From assembly GCA_017303935.1 (NCBI GenBank), contig JAFLBD010000001.1, positions 682,001 through 746,000 of the forward strand: a stretch of DNA of 64,000 bases, given 5' to 3'. Below the pieces are notes generated by a model, which saw nothing but the letters and a program-made list of their open reading frames with translations, made no database searches and was not told the origin of the DNA. Source of the stretch: Armatimonadota bacterium (GTDB lineage Bacteria > Armatimonadota > Fimbriimonadia > Fimbriimonadales > Fimbriimonadaceae). The position numbers and the translations under genes were made by a program. This document shows positions 24,585-32,508 of this stretch, one piece after another; positions within the stretch are counted from its first letter, which is position 1; each line of letters opens with the position of its first letter.

Positions 24585-24998
24585 TCACCAATGCCAGTCG
24601 TCGTCGCCGAGCAGAGTCTGGATGTAGTTAAACTGGCCGCTGTGGTACCACATGTGCATCGCCATGAACTGGAACCGCTCATACCGAGTGGTCTCCCCGC
24701 GCTCGGTGGTGATTGTCCCGCAGATTTCCTCTTCTGACATCGATTCGATGGTTTCCAGAATCTTGCCAGAAGACTTCATGAAGGCATCGATGACAACTTG
24801 CTTCGATGCGAAATCCTCCGGAGCGCAAATCCAGCCGCTTTCAGGCCATTCAAAAGGTTCTTCGCCGCGGACCATCATCCCGATGTGATCATTGACCAAA
24901 TTGATCTCAAAAATGATGTCTGCGACGGTGCGCGTTTTCGGTCCGAACTTTTGAGTAAAGGCCGATTCTGGTAGTGCCTCCAGATCCTTCGAGATCAA
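24585..24998 (-). CDS. DinB-superfamily protein, start uncertain
   Basis: 137 residues when started at TTG 24998. A four-helix-bundle protein with the DinB-type His residues: VNDHIGMM near the start and MAMHMWYHSGQFNYIQTLL near the end. These proteins bind a divalent metal and include thiol S-transferases and many of unknown function. TTG 24998 has no good ribosome site and clips helix 1; the only codons upstream before the neighbour's stop are non-standard (ATT 25025 or 25055). It lies in the same frame as the S4 gene, separated from it by its TAA. Confidence 0.7.
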   Translation of the reverse strand: MISKDLEALPESAFTQKFGPKTRTVADIIFEINLVNDHIGMMVRGEEPFEWPESGWICAPEDFASKQVVIDAFMKSSGKILETIESMSEEEICGTITTERGETTRYERFQFMAMHMWYHSGQFNYIQTLLGDDDWHW

Positions 24999-25055
24999 AT
25001 GGACAGCGCTCTGAAAGACTGAAATTGCCCTTGGTTTGACTTCCTTACTCGGAAT

Positions 25056-25271
25056 TTACTCAATTTTGAATTCGCCATCGGGGGTGGAAACGACATCGCC
25101 AGCCCGCAACTTTCTGCCACGCCGGTTTTCAGGCTCCCCGTTTACAAAGAACTCGAAGTCGTAGAGAAGTTCCTTGACGTCGGAGCCGCGGTCTACGGCG
25201 CCAATCGCCTTTAGAAGTTGGCCCAGGGTGATGTACTCGCCGCGAAGTTGAAAAGGTTTTTGAGTTGACAT
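25056..25271 (-). CDS. S4-domain RNA-binding protein (YaaA/RlbA-like)
   Basis: 71 residues. A minimal S4 fold: YITLGQLLKAIGAVDRGSDV, VNGEPENRRGRKLRAGDVV. Small stand-alone S4 proteins of this type occur near dnaA/recF in Firmicutes and bind RNA, with a suggested ribosome role. Here it follows the ABC exporter gene by 18 bases and precedes the DinB-like gene. Confidence 0.88.
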   Translation of the reverse strand: MSTQKPFQLRGEYITLGQLLKAIGAVDRGSDVKELLYDFEFFVNGEPENRRGRKLRAGDVVSTPDGEFKIE

Positions 25272-25289
25272 GAGTTCGACTGGGATAGT

Positions 25290-27062
25290 TTATCCATTTG
25301 CCTCGCCAGTCTGAACTCGCCAAAGCGCCGCATAAAGCCCGCCCCTTCCGACAAGTTCGTCGTGTTTGCCAGATTCGATTAGCTTTCCTGACTCAAGCAC
25401 CCAGATTCGGTCTGCGTGGCGGATGGTGCTCAATCTGTGAGCGATCACGATGGAAGTTCGGTCCTTGGTGACGATCGCCAAAGATCGCTGAATCGCCGCC
25501 TCGGTTTCGTTGTCCACAGCCGATGTGGCTTCGTCGAGAATCAGCAACGCTGGATCGCGCAAAATCGCCCGGGCGAGGGAGAGCCGTTGGCGTTGTCCTC
25601 CACTGAGCTTTTGCCCGCGCTCTCCAACTACCGTATCGTATCCATGTGGCAATTGCGTGATGAAATCATGAGCTTCGGCTAGCTTTGCTGCCTCCTGTAC
25701 CTGCTCCAGACTGGCATCCGGCCGACCGTAAGCGATGTTCTCGTGGACGGTGCCGTGAAACAGAAAAACATCTTGACTGACATAGCCCATCGCGCCCCGC
25801 AAACTGGAGTTCGATATCTGCCGCACGTCCACTCCGTCAAGAGTGACCGTTCCAATGACGGGATCGTAAAACCTCAGAAGTAGTCGCAGAATGGTGGACT
25901 TGCCAGCCCCGGTTGGTCCAACAATGGCGTGGGTTTCGCCGGCTGGTACGGTGAGATTGATTTCACTCAGGATCGGCTTGCCGTCCGAATAATTGAACGA
26001 CACATCCTGGAAGGCGAGCGCACCACGAACAGGCAAGGGAAGAGCCATCGTTCCCGAAACCATCGAAGGTTGCACGTCCATGAGTCCAAAAATCCGGCGC
26101 GTGGAAGCCATCGCGCGTTGATATTGGTCAAGGGTTTCCCCTAGCCGCGTCATCGGCCAAAGCAATCTCTGGGTCATGAACACCAGCACCGAATACGAGC
26201 CAACTTGAAGCCGACCATTCAGCACAAGCCAACCTCCGATGACCAGCGTGCAGGTGAATCCCGAGAGGATCACCATTCGGATCAGGGGCACAAACGCCGA
26301 ACTGAACTTGATAGCGTCTCGGTTCGCTTGAAGATAATCTTCGCTGACTTGAGTGAGTCGTCTGGTTTCGCGGTCTTCGGCGGTAAAAGCCTTGATAGTA
26401 GTGATGCCGCCAAGATTTGTGCTGAGAGTCGCACTCAGTTCGGAGACCGCCTCTCGGACACGAGAATAAAGCGGCAATAACTTCTTTTGGTAAAGGACAG
26501 AACCGGTGACGATGATCGGAATCGGGATGAACGCGCAGAGAGTGAGGATCAGTGAGTTCACCGCGAAAACTGCGCCGACGAGGATGATGTTCCAGAAAAG
26601 CTCGATGATGCTCGCCGCGCCTCCGTCGAGAAACCGCTCTAGCTGGTTAATGTCGTCATTCAGGACTGCCATCAACCCACCGCTCGTCGCGTCCTCGAAG
26701 TACGCGACCTCAAGGTGCTGAACATGGTCGTACAGTTCCGTGCGTATCTCGTGCTGCAATGTCTGGCTGATGTCTCGCCAGGCGAGGGTGCTCAGATAGC
26801 CGAAGGTCGATTCTAGGATCCAGACGACCGCATTGATTGCCGCCAAAATGAGGAGCTGCTGCCACCGGTCTGCGATTCCGAACTGAGTGGCGACAAAGGA
26901 CTCTTTCCCTCGGACGATCACATCGATAACGACGCCGATCAGAATCTCGGGAGCAACGTCCATCACCTTGCCGAGTGTGGTGTAAATCGTCGCCAGCACG
27001 ACCTTGGGCCGGTGCCTAGACGCGTATTTCCACAATCGGGGGAGGCCAGAATCCATTCGCAC
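25290..27062 (-). CDS. ABC exporter, fused membrane and ATPase domains
   Basis: 590 residues, a half-transporter of the MsbA/BmrA type. The N-terminal ~320 residues hold six membrane helices. The ATPase domain shows Walker A GPTGAGKST, Q-loop YVSQDVFLFHGTV, signature LSGGQRQRLSLARAIL, Walker B LLILDEATSAVD and H-loop IVIAHRLSTI. It would work as a homodimer exporting lipid, drug or peptide; the substrate cannot be told from sequence. It begins an operon with the S4 and DinB-like genes. Confidence 0.95.
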   Translation of the reverse strand: MRMDSGLPRLWKYASRHRPKVVLATIYTTLGKVMDVAPEILIGVVIDVIVRGKESFVATQFGIADRWQQLLILAAINAVVWILESTFGYLSTLAWRDISQTLQHEIRTELYDHVQHLEVAYFEDATSGGLMAVLNDDINQLERFLDGGAASIIELFWNIILVGAVFAVNSLILTLCAFIPIPIIVTGSVLYQKKLLPLYSRVREAVSELSATLSTNLGGITTIKAFTAEDRETRRLTQVSEDYLQANRDAIKFSSAFVPLIRMVILSGFTCTLVIGGWLVLNGRLQVGSYSVLVFMTQRLLWPMTRLGETLDQYQRAMASTRRIFGLMDVQPSMVSGTMALPLPVRGALAFQDVSFNYSDGKPILSEINLTVPAGETHAIVGPTGAGKSTILRLLLRFYDPVIGTVTLDGVDVRQISNSSLRGAMGYVSQDVFLFHGTVHENIAYGRPDASLEQVQEAAKLAEAHDFITQLPHGYDTVVGERGQKLSGGQRQRLSLARAILRDPALLILDEATSAVDNETEAAIQRSLAIVTKDRTSIVIAHRLSTIRHADRIWVLESGKLIESGKHDELVGRGGLYAALWRVQTGEANG

Positions 27063-27105
27063 ATTTTGGCACTAGCGCTGCTGTGCCGATAGAAAGCATC
27101 AAAAA

Positions 27106-27134
27106 GGAGCGCGAGCAACCGATGCTCGCGCTCC
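27106..27134 (-). terminator. Terminator of the PEP-CTERM gene at 27158
   Basis: 12-bp arms GGAGCGCGAGCA and TGCTCGCGCTCC; on the minus strand the stem is followed by TTTTTGATGC. Confidence 0.85.
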
Positions 27135-27157
27135 AAAGGATGATAATCGAATCTAGA

Positions 27158-27799
27158 TTATCGAGCGTTTCGTCGTCGTCGGACCAAGCCAACCAAGCCG
27201 AGGCCGAGAGCGGCCATGCTCATTGGTTCTGGAACCGTGCTGACGGTCAGCTGCGACTGTCCGCCTTGAGCAGAAGTCTGGTAGAAGGTCACAACCTTGT
27301 TCAAGCTTGCGCCTTGGTTTGCTGCGCCAAAGTACTGAGCAGCGTAGTTGAGCGAGCTGGAATTGACGTTCCAAGCCTTGAAGGTTGGGCCAACAGCGCT
27401 GAATGCGGTGCCGCCATTGTAAAGTGCCGACCAGATTGCCAATTGCAGACCAGCTTGTTGATCCTTCGAAGTGGCTGTATCGAAGTACTTGGCAATGATT
27501 CGAGCAGCCTTCGCCTGGTTGGTGTTACCGTTCTGGCTGAGGGTCAATGAGCTGTAGCCGTGGAAAGAGTGATCCAAGAAGCTTGTGGCGTCTGCGCAGT
27601 AGGTTTTGAGGGTCGCTGAACCATTGGTGAAAAGCAGTGCGCCAACCTTGACGTTGACTGGTGCCTTTGGCATCACCTTGATGGTTGCTGAATTGGCGTT
27701 GGCCAACTGCATGCCAGTGAACTTCAGTTGGGTCGTTGCATTCGCGGCAGCGCCAAGGGCGACTGCGGCAACGACTAAGGCAGGGGTTATGATTCGCAT
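27158..27799 (-). CDS. PEP-CTERM exported protein
   Basis: 213 residues. Signal peptide MRIITPALVVAAVALGAAANA, an Ala/Asn/Ser-rich central region with a Thioester-domain-like feel (LKTYCADATSFLDHSFHGY, QAGLQLAIWSALYNGG), and the sorting tail VPEPMSMAALGLGLVGLVRR then RRNAR. The AIWSALY stretch resembles TQXA/Cys-Gln thioester domains of surface adhesins: a Cys (YCAD) and a Gln (LQLAIW) are both present, so an internal thioester is possible but unproven. Confidence 0.82.
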   Translation of the reverse strand: MRIITPALVVAAVALGAAANATTQLKFTGMQLANANSATIKVMPKAPVNVKVGALLFTNGSATLKTYCADATSFLDHSFHGYSSLTLSQNGNTNQAKAARIIAKYFDTATSKDQQAGLQLAIWSALYNGGTAFSAVGPTFKAWNVNSSSLNYAAQYFGAANQGASLNKVVTFYQTSAQGGQSQLTVSTVPEPMSMAALGLGLVGLVRRRRNAR

Positions 27800-28015
27800 A
27801 TGATTTCGTTCCTATCCTATCAATTTCTTTGAAAAAAGAACTGCATTCAATGCGCCGCTGCAAAACTTTGTTCAGCCAAACAGCGCGCAATTGCACAATT
27901 ATGCTCGAATTTGCCGGATTTTGTTAGGCGAACCGCAAAATCCAAGTATTTTTCGCAGTGAGGTTCTGCCCCTGATCTTCCGAGGCCCTCGCCCTAAAAC
28001 CGTACAATTTTGAAT

Positions 28016-28033
28016 AGTTACAAAGTCGTAACT
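28016..28033. promoter_or_regulatory. Inverted repeat, candidate operator
   Basis: AGTTAC and GTAACT around six bases, about 120 bases upstream of the candidate -35, a position suited to an activator. Confidence 0.4.
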
Positions 28034-28086
28034 TTTCTAAAAAGTGCAGTTTGTTTCATGAATTTGAACCTGAGGATTATCAAATA

Positions 28087-28098
28087 GTAAAGCTTTAC
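28087..28098. promoter_or_regulatory. Perfect palindrome, candidate operator
   Basis: GTAAAGCTTTAC, 53 bases before the -35 candidate. It shares the GTAA/TTAC ends with the upstream dyad, so both might bind the same regulator. Confidence 0.4.
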
Positions 28099-28150
28099 AA
28101 AATCGAATTTATTGATTTTTTTGAAAACTCATCTCTAGACTCAATTTCTC

Positions 28151-28179
28151 CTGACAACATCAAAAATGCCACGCATAAT
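28151..28179 (+). promoter_or_regulatory. Candidate promoter of the electron-transfer operon
   Basis: CTGACA (28151-28156), 17-base spacer, CATAAT (28174-28179); the start site would be near 28186, some 60 bases before the first ATG. Confidence 0.5.
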
Positions 28180-28244
28180 TAGAAATGCACTAATTCGAAA
28201 CTGCCTTGTTTTGAACAGTGGACAGTTGCAAGTTGGAGATCAGG

Positions 28245-29225
28245 ATGAAATACCATCTACTTCTTTTAGCACTAGGGATCGGATCTCTTGTTTTCGGTGC
28301 ATTCGCGGCTGACCCAAACAGAACTCCGACGTCAAGGGCCGAGCAGCTTTTTGCTCGGGCAACCGCCGATGATTTCTTGGGTGATGCGGCCTGTGCCGAT
28401 TGCCATCCAGATAAGAGCACTGCTTTTCCTAGTTCGCTCCACGCCGCTCCGATGAAGAATTCGAAGCTCCCTCTGAATCAGCAGGGTTGCGAAGGATGTC
28501 ATGGCGCAGGCGGGATTCACCAGTCGGAAGACAATCCTGACGTCGTTGCCTTTAAAAAGTGGAACGCAAAGGACTCTTCCGCCGCCTGTCTCAGATGTCA
28601 CGACGCAACGCTGAGTGACGCTCACTGGAAACAATCAGGCCACGCCAAAGCTGGCCTTTCTTGCGTTTCCTGCCACCAAATTCACCCAGATTCCTCGCCA
28701 ACACCTGAAAAGGGCGACGTTCGCACTAGCGCCGCGAGTAATCCGGCCGACGTAACAAAGATCGCCACGAAGTCGAGCCACGGGCTGTTAAAGGCCTCTG
28801 AAGCGAAGCTTTGTGGACAATGCCACGCGCCGCAATTGGCCCAGTTCCGATTGACCAGCCACCATCCAGTGCCAGAAGGGCAAATGCTTTGTAGCAGTTG
28901 CCACGACGCGCATCCATCCAAGACGATGAAGGGAAGAGTGGAAACGGATAAGTCGGCTTGCGTCACTTGCCACCGAGAGCAAGCAGGTCCATTCGTATTC
29001 GAACACGATCCGGTTTCCATGGGAACTGGTGACGGTTGCGGCGAATGCCATCGACCTCACGGCTCGAACAATCCAAACCTGTTGTCCTCATTCTCTCGCG
29101 GGATGTGTGCCCAATGCCATACCGAAAAGTTGGCCGCTCACTATCCTGGCCGAACTTGCTGGACCGCTGGATGCCACGTTGCTCCACACGGAAGCCAGAC
29201 CGACGACAAATTCTTACAACCATAA
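28245..29225 (+). CDS. Decaheme c-type cytochrome, MtrA/DmsE family
   Basis: 326 residues from ATG 28245 (GGAG six bases upstream). Signal peptide MKYHLLLLALGIGSLVFGAFA. Ten heme sites: nine CXXCH (CADCH, CEGCH, CLRCH, CVSCH, CGQCH, CSSCH, CVTCH, CGECH, CAQCH) and a final CX4CH (CWTAGCH). The end, VFEHDPV...GECHRPHGSNNPNLL, is characteristic of DmsE/MtrA proteins. In Shewanella these plug into an MtrB barrel and carry electrons across the outer membrane. The barrel gene follows at 29243. The binding site of the tenth heme, CX4CH, is unusual for MtrA. Confidence 0.93.
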   Translation: MKYHLLLLALGIGSLVFGAFAADPNRTPTSRAEQLFARATADDFLGDAACADCHPDKSTAFPSSLHAAPMKNSKLPLNQQGCEGCHGAGGIHQSEDNPDVVAFKKWNAKDSSAACLRCHDATLSDAHWKQSGHAKAGLSCVSCHQIHPDSSPTPEKGDVRTSAASNPADVTKIATKSSHGLLKASEAKLCGQCHAPQLAQFRLTSHHPVPEGQMLCSSCHDAHPSKTMKGRVETDKSACVTCHREQAGPFVFEHDPVSMGTGDGCGECHRPHGSNNPNLLSSFSRGMCAQCHTEKLAAHYPGRTCWTAGCHVAPHGSQTDDKFLQP

Positions 29226-29242
29226 AAGGAGGCGCAAAGAAA

Positions 29243-30901
29243 ATGGAAACTCTATCAACACGAACCCGATTACCGATTCTTGGCGCATTGGTCGTGTGCA
29301 TGGGCCTGGCATGGGCTCAAGAAGCACCACCTGCCGAAACTCCAGCAGAAGAACCTGAAGAGACTGCGGAAGTCAAGCCAACTAACCATTTGGTTGAAAT
29401 TGGATACTCCGCTTGGACATCCCGCGGCAACTTCCAAAAGTGGTTGCAGTACGGAAACCCATCGAAGGGACTCGGAATTCGTCGCCTCGAACTGCTCTTC
29501 CCTGGAAAGGACTTTGCCAAGTTACGGCTTGCCGGAGATCTGAACAGGGATTCAGTGGCCGAGGGCACTCTTAGGCTAGATCAAGGTAGAGGATTGATCA
29601 AGTTCAGCGCGAGCCGAAACTTGACCCACGATCCAAGCCCAGTCCTGACCGAAAGAGGATTCCGAAACAACTACGAGCTTGATGCCACTTATATGCTTGG
29701 CCGAGACACCAGCGTGTACTTCCAGCATCGACAGCAGTCCAGGCAAAAGGATCACGTCGCTCCATACGACGATGCTCGAACAGTAACCAAAACCTACAAT
29801 TTTGGCGTTGACACCATCGTTAGCGGAGGAAACCTTGGAGTCCAGTTCGGCGACAGTCGGCATTACGACCGTACGGGTGTTCTGCCAAAGACAGTTCTTC
29901 ACACCACTCGAGTGAACTACGCGCATCCCGTTGGCGAAACTGCCAACCTCGAAGGAAGCGCGACCTACACCCGCATCGAGCAGCCTGCCAAGCCCGTCGG
30001 CGAGGTTCGGTCGCTCAAGTTGAGTGGTGATTGGGCTATTAATCCGCTCAGTACGATCTTCATCACCGTCCGGCGCGATGATTTGGACTTGCCAATGGTG
30101 GCAAACAACGCCGTCCGTCAGCGATTCCTCACTTCGGTGAAGTTCGCTCAGACATTGGGGGTAGGCAACCTGACATTGGGTTATCAGCGCAAGAGTTCAG
30201 AACGATTCCGCAATGACCGGACCTATGTCGATGTGCCTACCTGGGACAACGTGGAGGCAGCACTAAACGGCGTCTTGGGCAATGGCCTTCGCTACACCGT
30301 CAAAGGGTCGTGGAACCACTTGCAAAAGCAGCCCACGTTCCAAACCGAAGACGATTCTCGCGGATTGTATTGGGATGATCGCCTCAAGTTCAGCGTCTCG
30401 GTCCGCGGCGGAAACGACAGATTCAACGGATACGCTTCTTACGGCCTGCGGTTCGACCAGAACTCAGCCAGAGACGTGGAGATTAAGACTCACACCATCG
30501 CGCTCGGTGGGAACTACAACGTTTCAACTGGCGCCGATCTTTACTTCGAACTGCTGAACGAGACTTCAGCCGCAAGAGGTTTGGTGAGCGAAACGGGTCT
30601 GTCGCTGGACTCCTTCTTCCCATCCTGGACCAGCATCGCGCTGGGATATTCGCAAGCGATGGGCGAAAAGGACGCCTGGAGCATTGGATTCAACCATACG
30701 TTTGCCCGTAACGACAATCCAGTGTTTGAATACGGCGGCAACATTCGCATGACCCAGCTGACGGGTCAATTCAATCACACATTTTCACCGACTGAAACGC
30801 TCGGAATCGTGGTTTCACCTTGGCGATACGACGACAAGATCGACTCTTCAGCACGGTACCGAGCTTCAGTGGTTAGCGTTAGCTACACGCTGAAATTTTA
30901 G
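29243..30901 (+). CDS. Outer-membrane beta-barrel, MtrB/PioB family
   Basis: 552 residues from ATG 29243, behind AAAGGAGG; a longer in-frame reading from 29036 overlaps the cytochrome gene and is rejected. Signal peptide (METLSTRTRLPILGALVVCM to AWAQ), a Glu/Pro-rich linker, then alternating amphipathic strands with aromatic ends and a C-terminal Phe (SVSYTLKF), as expected of an outer-membrane barrel. MtrB/PioB barrels sheath the decaheme cytochrome; the adjacent gene order supports this. It is shorter than Shewanella MtrB (~680) and lacks its N-terminal CXXC motif. Confidence 0.85.
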   Translation: METLSTRTRLPILGALVVCMGLAWAQEAPPAETPAEEPEETAEVKPTNHLVEIGYSAWTSRGNFQKWLQYGNPSKGLGIRRLELLFPGKDFAKLRLAGDLNRDSVAEGTLRLDQGRGLIKFSASRNLTHDPSPVLTERGFRNNYELDATYMLGRDTSVYFQHRQQSRQKDHVAPYDDARTVTKTYNFGVDTIVSGGNLGVQFGDSRHYDRTGVLPKTVLHTTRVNYAHPVGETANLEGSATYTRIEQPAKPVGEVRSLKLSGDWAINPLSTIFITVRRDDLDLPMVANNAVRQRFLTSVKFAQTLGVGNLTLGYQRKSSERFRNDRTYVDVPTWDNVEAALNGVLGNGLRYTVKGSWNHLQKQPTFQTEDDSRGLYWDDRLKFSVSVRGGNDRFNGYASYGLRFDQNSARDVEIKTHTIALGGNYNVSTGADLYFELLNETSAARGLVSETGLSLDSFFPSWTSIALGYSQAMGEKDAWSIGFNHTFARNDNPVFEYGGNIRMTQLTGQFNHTFSPTETLGIVVSPWRYDDKIDSSARYRASVVSVSYTLKF

Positions 30902-30945
30902 TCAAAAGGAATAGATAGCAAGATTATTCACTAAGGGAGAAAACC

Positions 30946-32409
30946 ATGAAATCTAGGTGGTTCATTACATTAATCGCAATCGTCCCCGTTGCAGCTGGCT
31001 TATTAGCGTTGCAGAGTTGCGGTGGCGAGGGTGGTCCAACGTCTGGTTCAGGCGGCGGGTTACCTTCGGTATCTCAGCAATTCTTAGCTCTATTGAGTGC
31101 AGACCAAGCGGGATCTTCGTACATCGGTGCCGAAGGTTGTGTTGCGGGAACTTGTCACGGCGGATCTGGCGCACGCGCTGATGTGTCCGTGTACCAGCAC
31201 TGGAAAGACACAAAGCACGCTGATAAAGGCGTGAATTGTGAGCGATGCCACGGGCCTGGAAGCAAGCACGCCGCCAACCCAACCAGCACCAACATCCTCA
31301 ACGGTCCAAAACTGACTTCGCCTGTCGTTTGCGCCCAGTGCCACGGTCCAATCTATGACCAATGGAACTTCTCGCAGCACAGCAAGATCGTCGTGGACCC
31401 AGTAGAGGACCTGATCGTTAACCCAACGACCTACGGCAAGAATAGTCGATGTGGCTCCTGCCACAGCGGATTGTTCCGAACCGAGTTGAACGAAGGCGGA
31501 GTCGATATCGCCAACGTCAACAACTCCGTAATCGTTGAAATCGGCGAACGCACCTTGGATACGGTTCCCCATACCGCCAACTGCGTAACTTGCCACAATC
31601 CTCACAAGAACACAGGCAACTTGACCGACACTGGTGATGAAGTTCAACTTCGCCACAAGACGTTCAATGACGTGACCACGCCAATCGGCCCTGGTCAACC
31701 TGCCTCTTCGACAACCACATTCGATCACATCTGTGCTCAATGCCACAACGGCCGTGGTGCAAACCCAGCTGATAGCGCATTGAACTCTGGAACATCGCGC
31801 CCTAACATGCACGATAGTAACCAGTACAACATGTTGATGGGATTGGGCGGCGTCGAAGCCGGTGGTCCAGTAACTCCATCGAATACGGCACACGCCTCGA
31901 TTCCTGGACAATGCTCGAAGTGCCACATGCCAAGCTCAACTCATAGCTTCACCGTAAGCTACGACAAGAGTTGCTCGCCTTGCCATACCGCTGCCGACGC
32001 AGCTGCTCGCGTTAACACAACAAAGAGCGACATCGTTGACAAGCTGTTTGCACTGCGAACCCGCATGGAAGAATACGCTCTTGCCCACTATGGCAACCGC
32101 GACTTCTGGGACTACACTTCCATTATCACCGCTGAATACGGAACAGGTACCGGTCCTAACCAGTCCACAGTGCCAATCCAACTGAAGCGAGCACGACACA
32201 ACTACTACTTCATCATTCGAGATCGCGGCTATGGCGTACACAACGCGCCTTATGCACGGCACTTGCTGACAATCGCAAACATTAACATGGAAGCGATTGA
32301 CGCTCCAGCAATCTCTGCCTCTCGATCATTGACGACATCGTTCAATGAAAAGCTGAAGGTCATTGAACAAGATCTTGCGAGAGCAAGAAAGGCTGAATTA
32401 GAGAAATAA
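30946..32409 (+). CDS. Octaheme c-type cytochrome lipoprotein
   Basis: 487 residues. Lipoprotein signal peptide ending LALQSC (Cys25 region). Eight heme sites: one CX4CH (CVAGTCH) first, then CERCH, CAQCH, CGSCH, CVTCH, CAQCH, CSKCH and CSPCH. The C-terminal ~120 residues form a helical domain without hemes, with HNYYFIIRDRGYGVHNAPYA, a pattern seen in the NrfA/multiheme superfamily. By position (after cytochrome and barrel) and lipid anchor it is a good candidate for the cell-surface partner, filling the role of MtrC/OmcB without obvious similarity. Surface exposure is inferred. Confidence 0.85.
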   Translation: MKSRWFITLIAIVPVAAGLLALQSCGGEGGPTSGSGGGLPSVSQQFLALLSADQAGSSYIGAEGCVAGTCHGGSGARADVSVYQHWKDTKHADKGVNCERCHGPGSKHAANPTSTNILNGPKLTSPVVCAQCHGPIYDQWNFSQHSKIVVDPVEDLIVNPTTYGKNSRCGSCHSGLFRTELNEGGVDIANVNNSVIVEIGERTLDTVPHTANCVTCHNPHKNTGNLTDTGDEVQLRHKTFNDVTTPIGPGQPASSTTTFDHICAQCHNGRGANPADSALNSGTSRPNMHDSNQYNMLMGLGGVEAGGPVTPSNTAHASIPGQCSKCHMPSSTHSFTVSYDKSCSPCHTAADAAARVNTTKSDIVDKLFALRTRMEEYALAHYGNRDFWDYTSIITAEYGTGTGPNQSTVPIQLKRARHNYYFIIRDRGYGVHNAPYARHLLTIANINMEAIDAPAISASRSLTTSFNEKLKVIEQDLARARKAELEK

Positions 32410-32508
32410 ACTTCTCTAACATCGCATGAATCAGCCTGGTCGGCGGGAGTACTTTTTAGAAGGAAACCGCCGGCCCAATGTAGAACTAATGAGTAAGAGG
32501 ATTCCTGA

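Larger units (their letters stand above)
27800..28244. promoter_or_regulatory. AT-rich control region ahead of the cytochrome operon
   Basis: 445 bases with no convincing gene. Features in order: a dyad AGTTAC-N6-GTAACT (28016-28033), a perfect 12-bp palindrome GTAAAGCTTTAC (28087-28098), and a promoter-like CTGACA (28151)-N17-CATAAT (28174). GGAG at 28235 then serves the decaheme gene. The 5' part also carries the promoter of the divergent PEP-CTERM gene. Confidence 0.55.

Noticed and set aside
24585-25271. Single fused S4-DinB gene broken by a stop
   Set aside because: Both halves are complete domains with normal lengths as separate proteins, so a disrupted fusion is less likely than two adjacent genes.
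29036-29242. N-terminal extension of the MtrB-like frame
   Set aside because: It overlaps the decaheme gene in another frame, lacks similarity, and a signal peptide with a strong ribosome site begins at 29243.
28245-32409. DMSO respiration system
   Set aside because: The decaheme belongs to the DmsE family by sequence, but no molybdopterin reductase (dmsA/dmsB) is near, so an electron conduit is the safer call.
30946-32409. Octaheme nitrite or hydroxylamine enzyme
   Set aside because: No CXXCK heme and no hydroxylamine-oxidase Tyr cross-link context could be seen; the lipobox and operon position favour an electron carrier.
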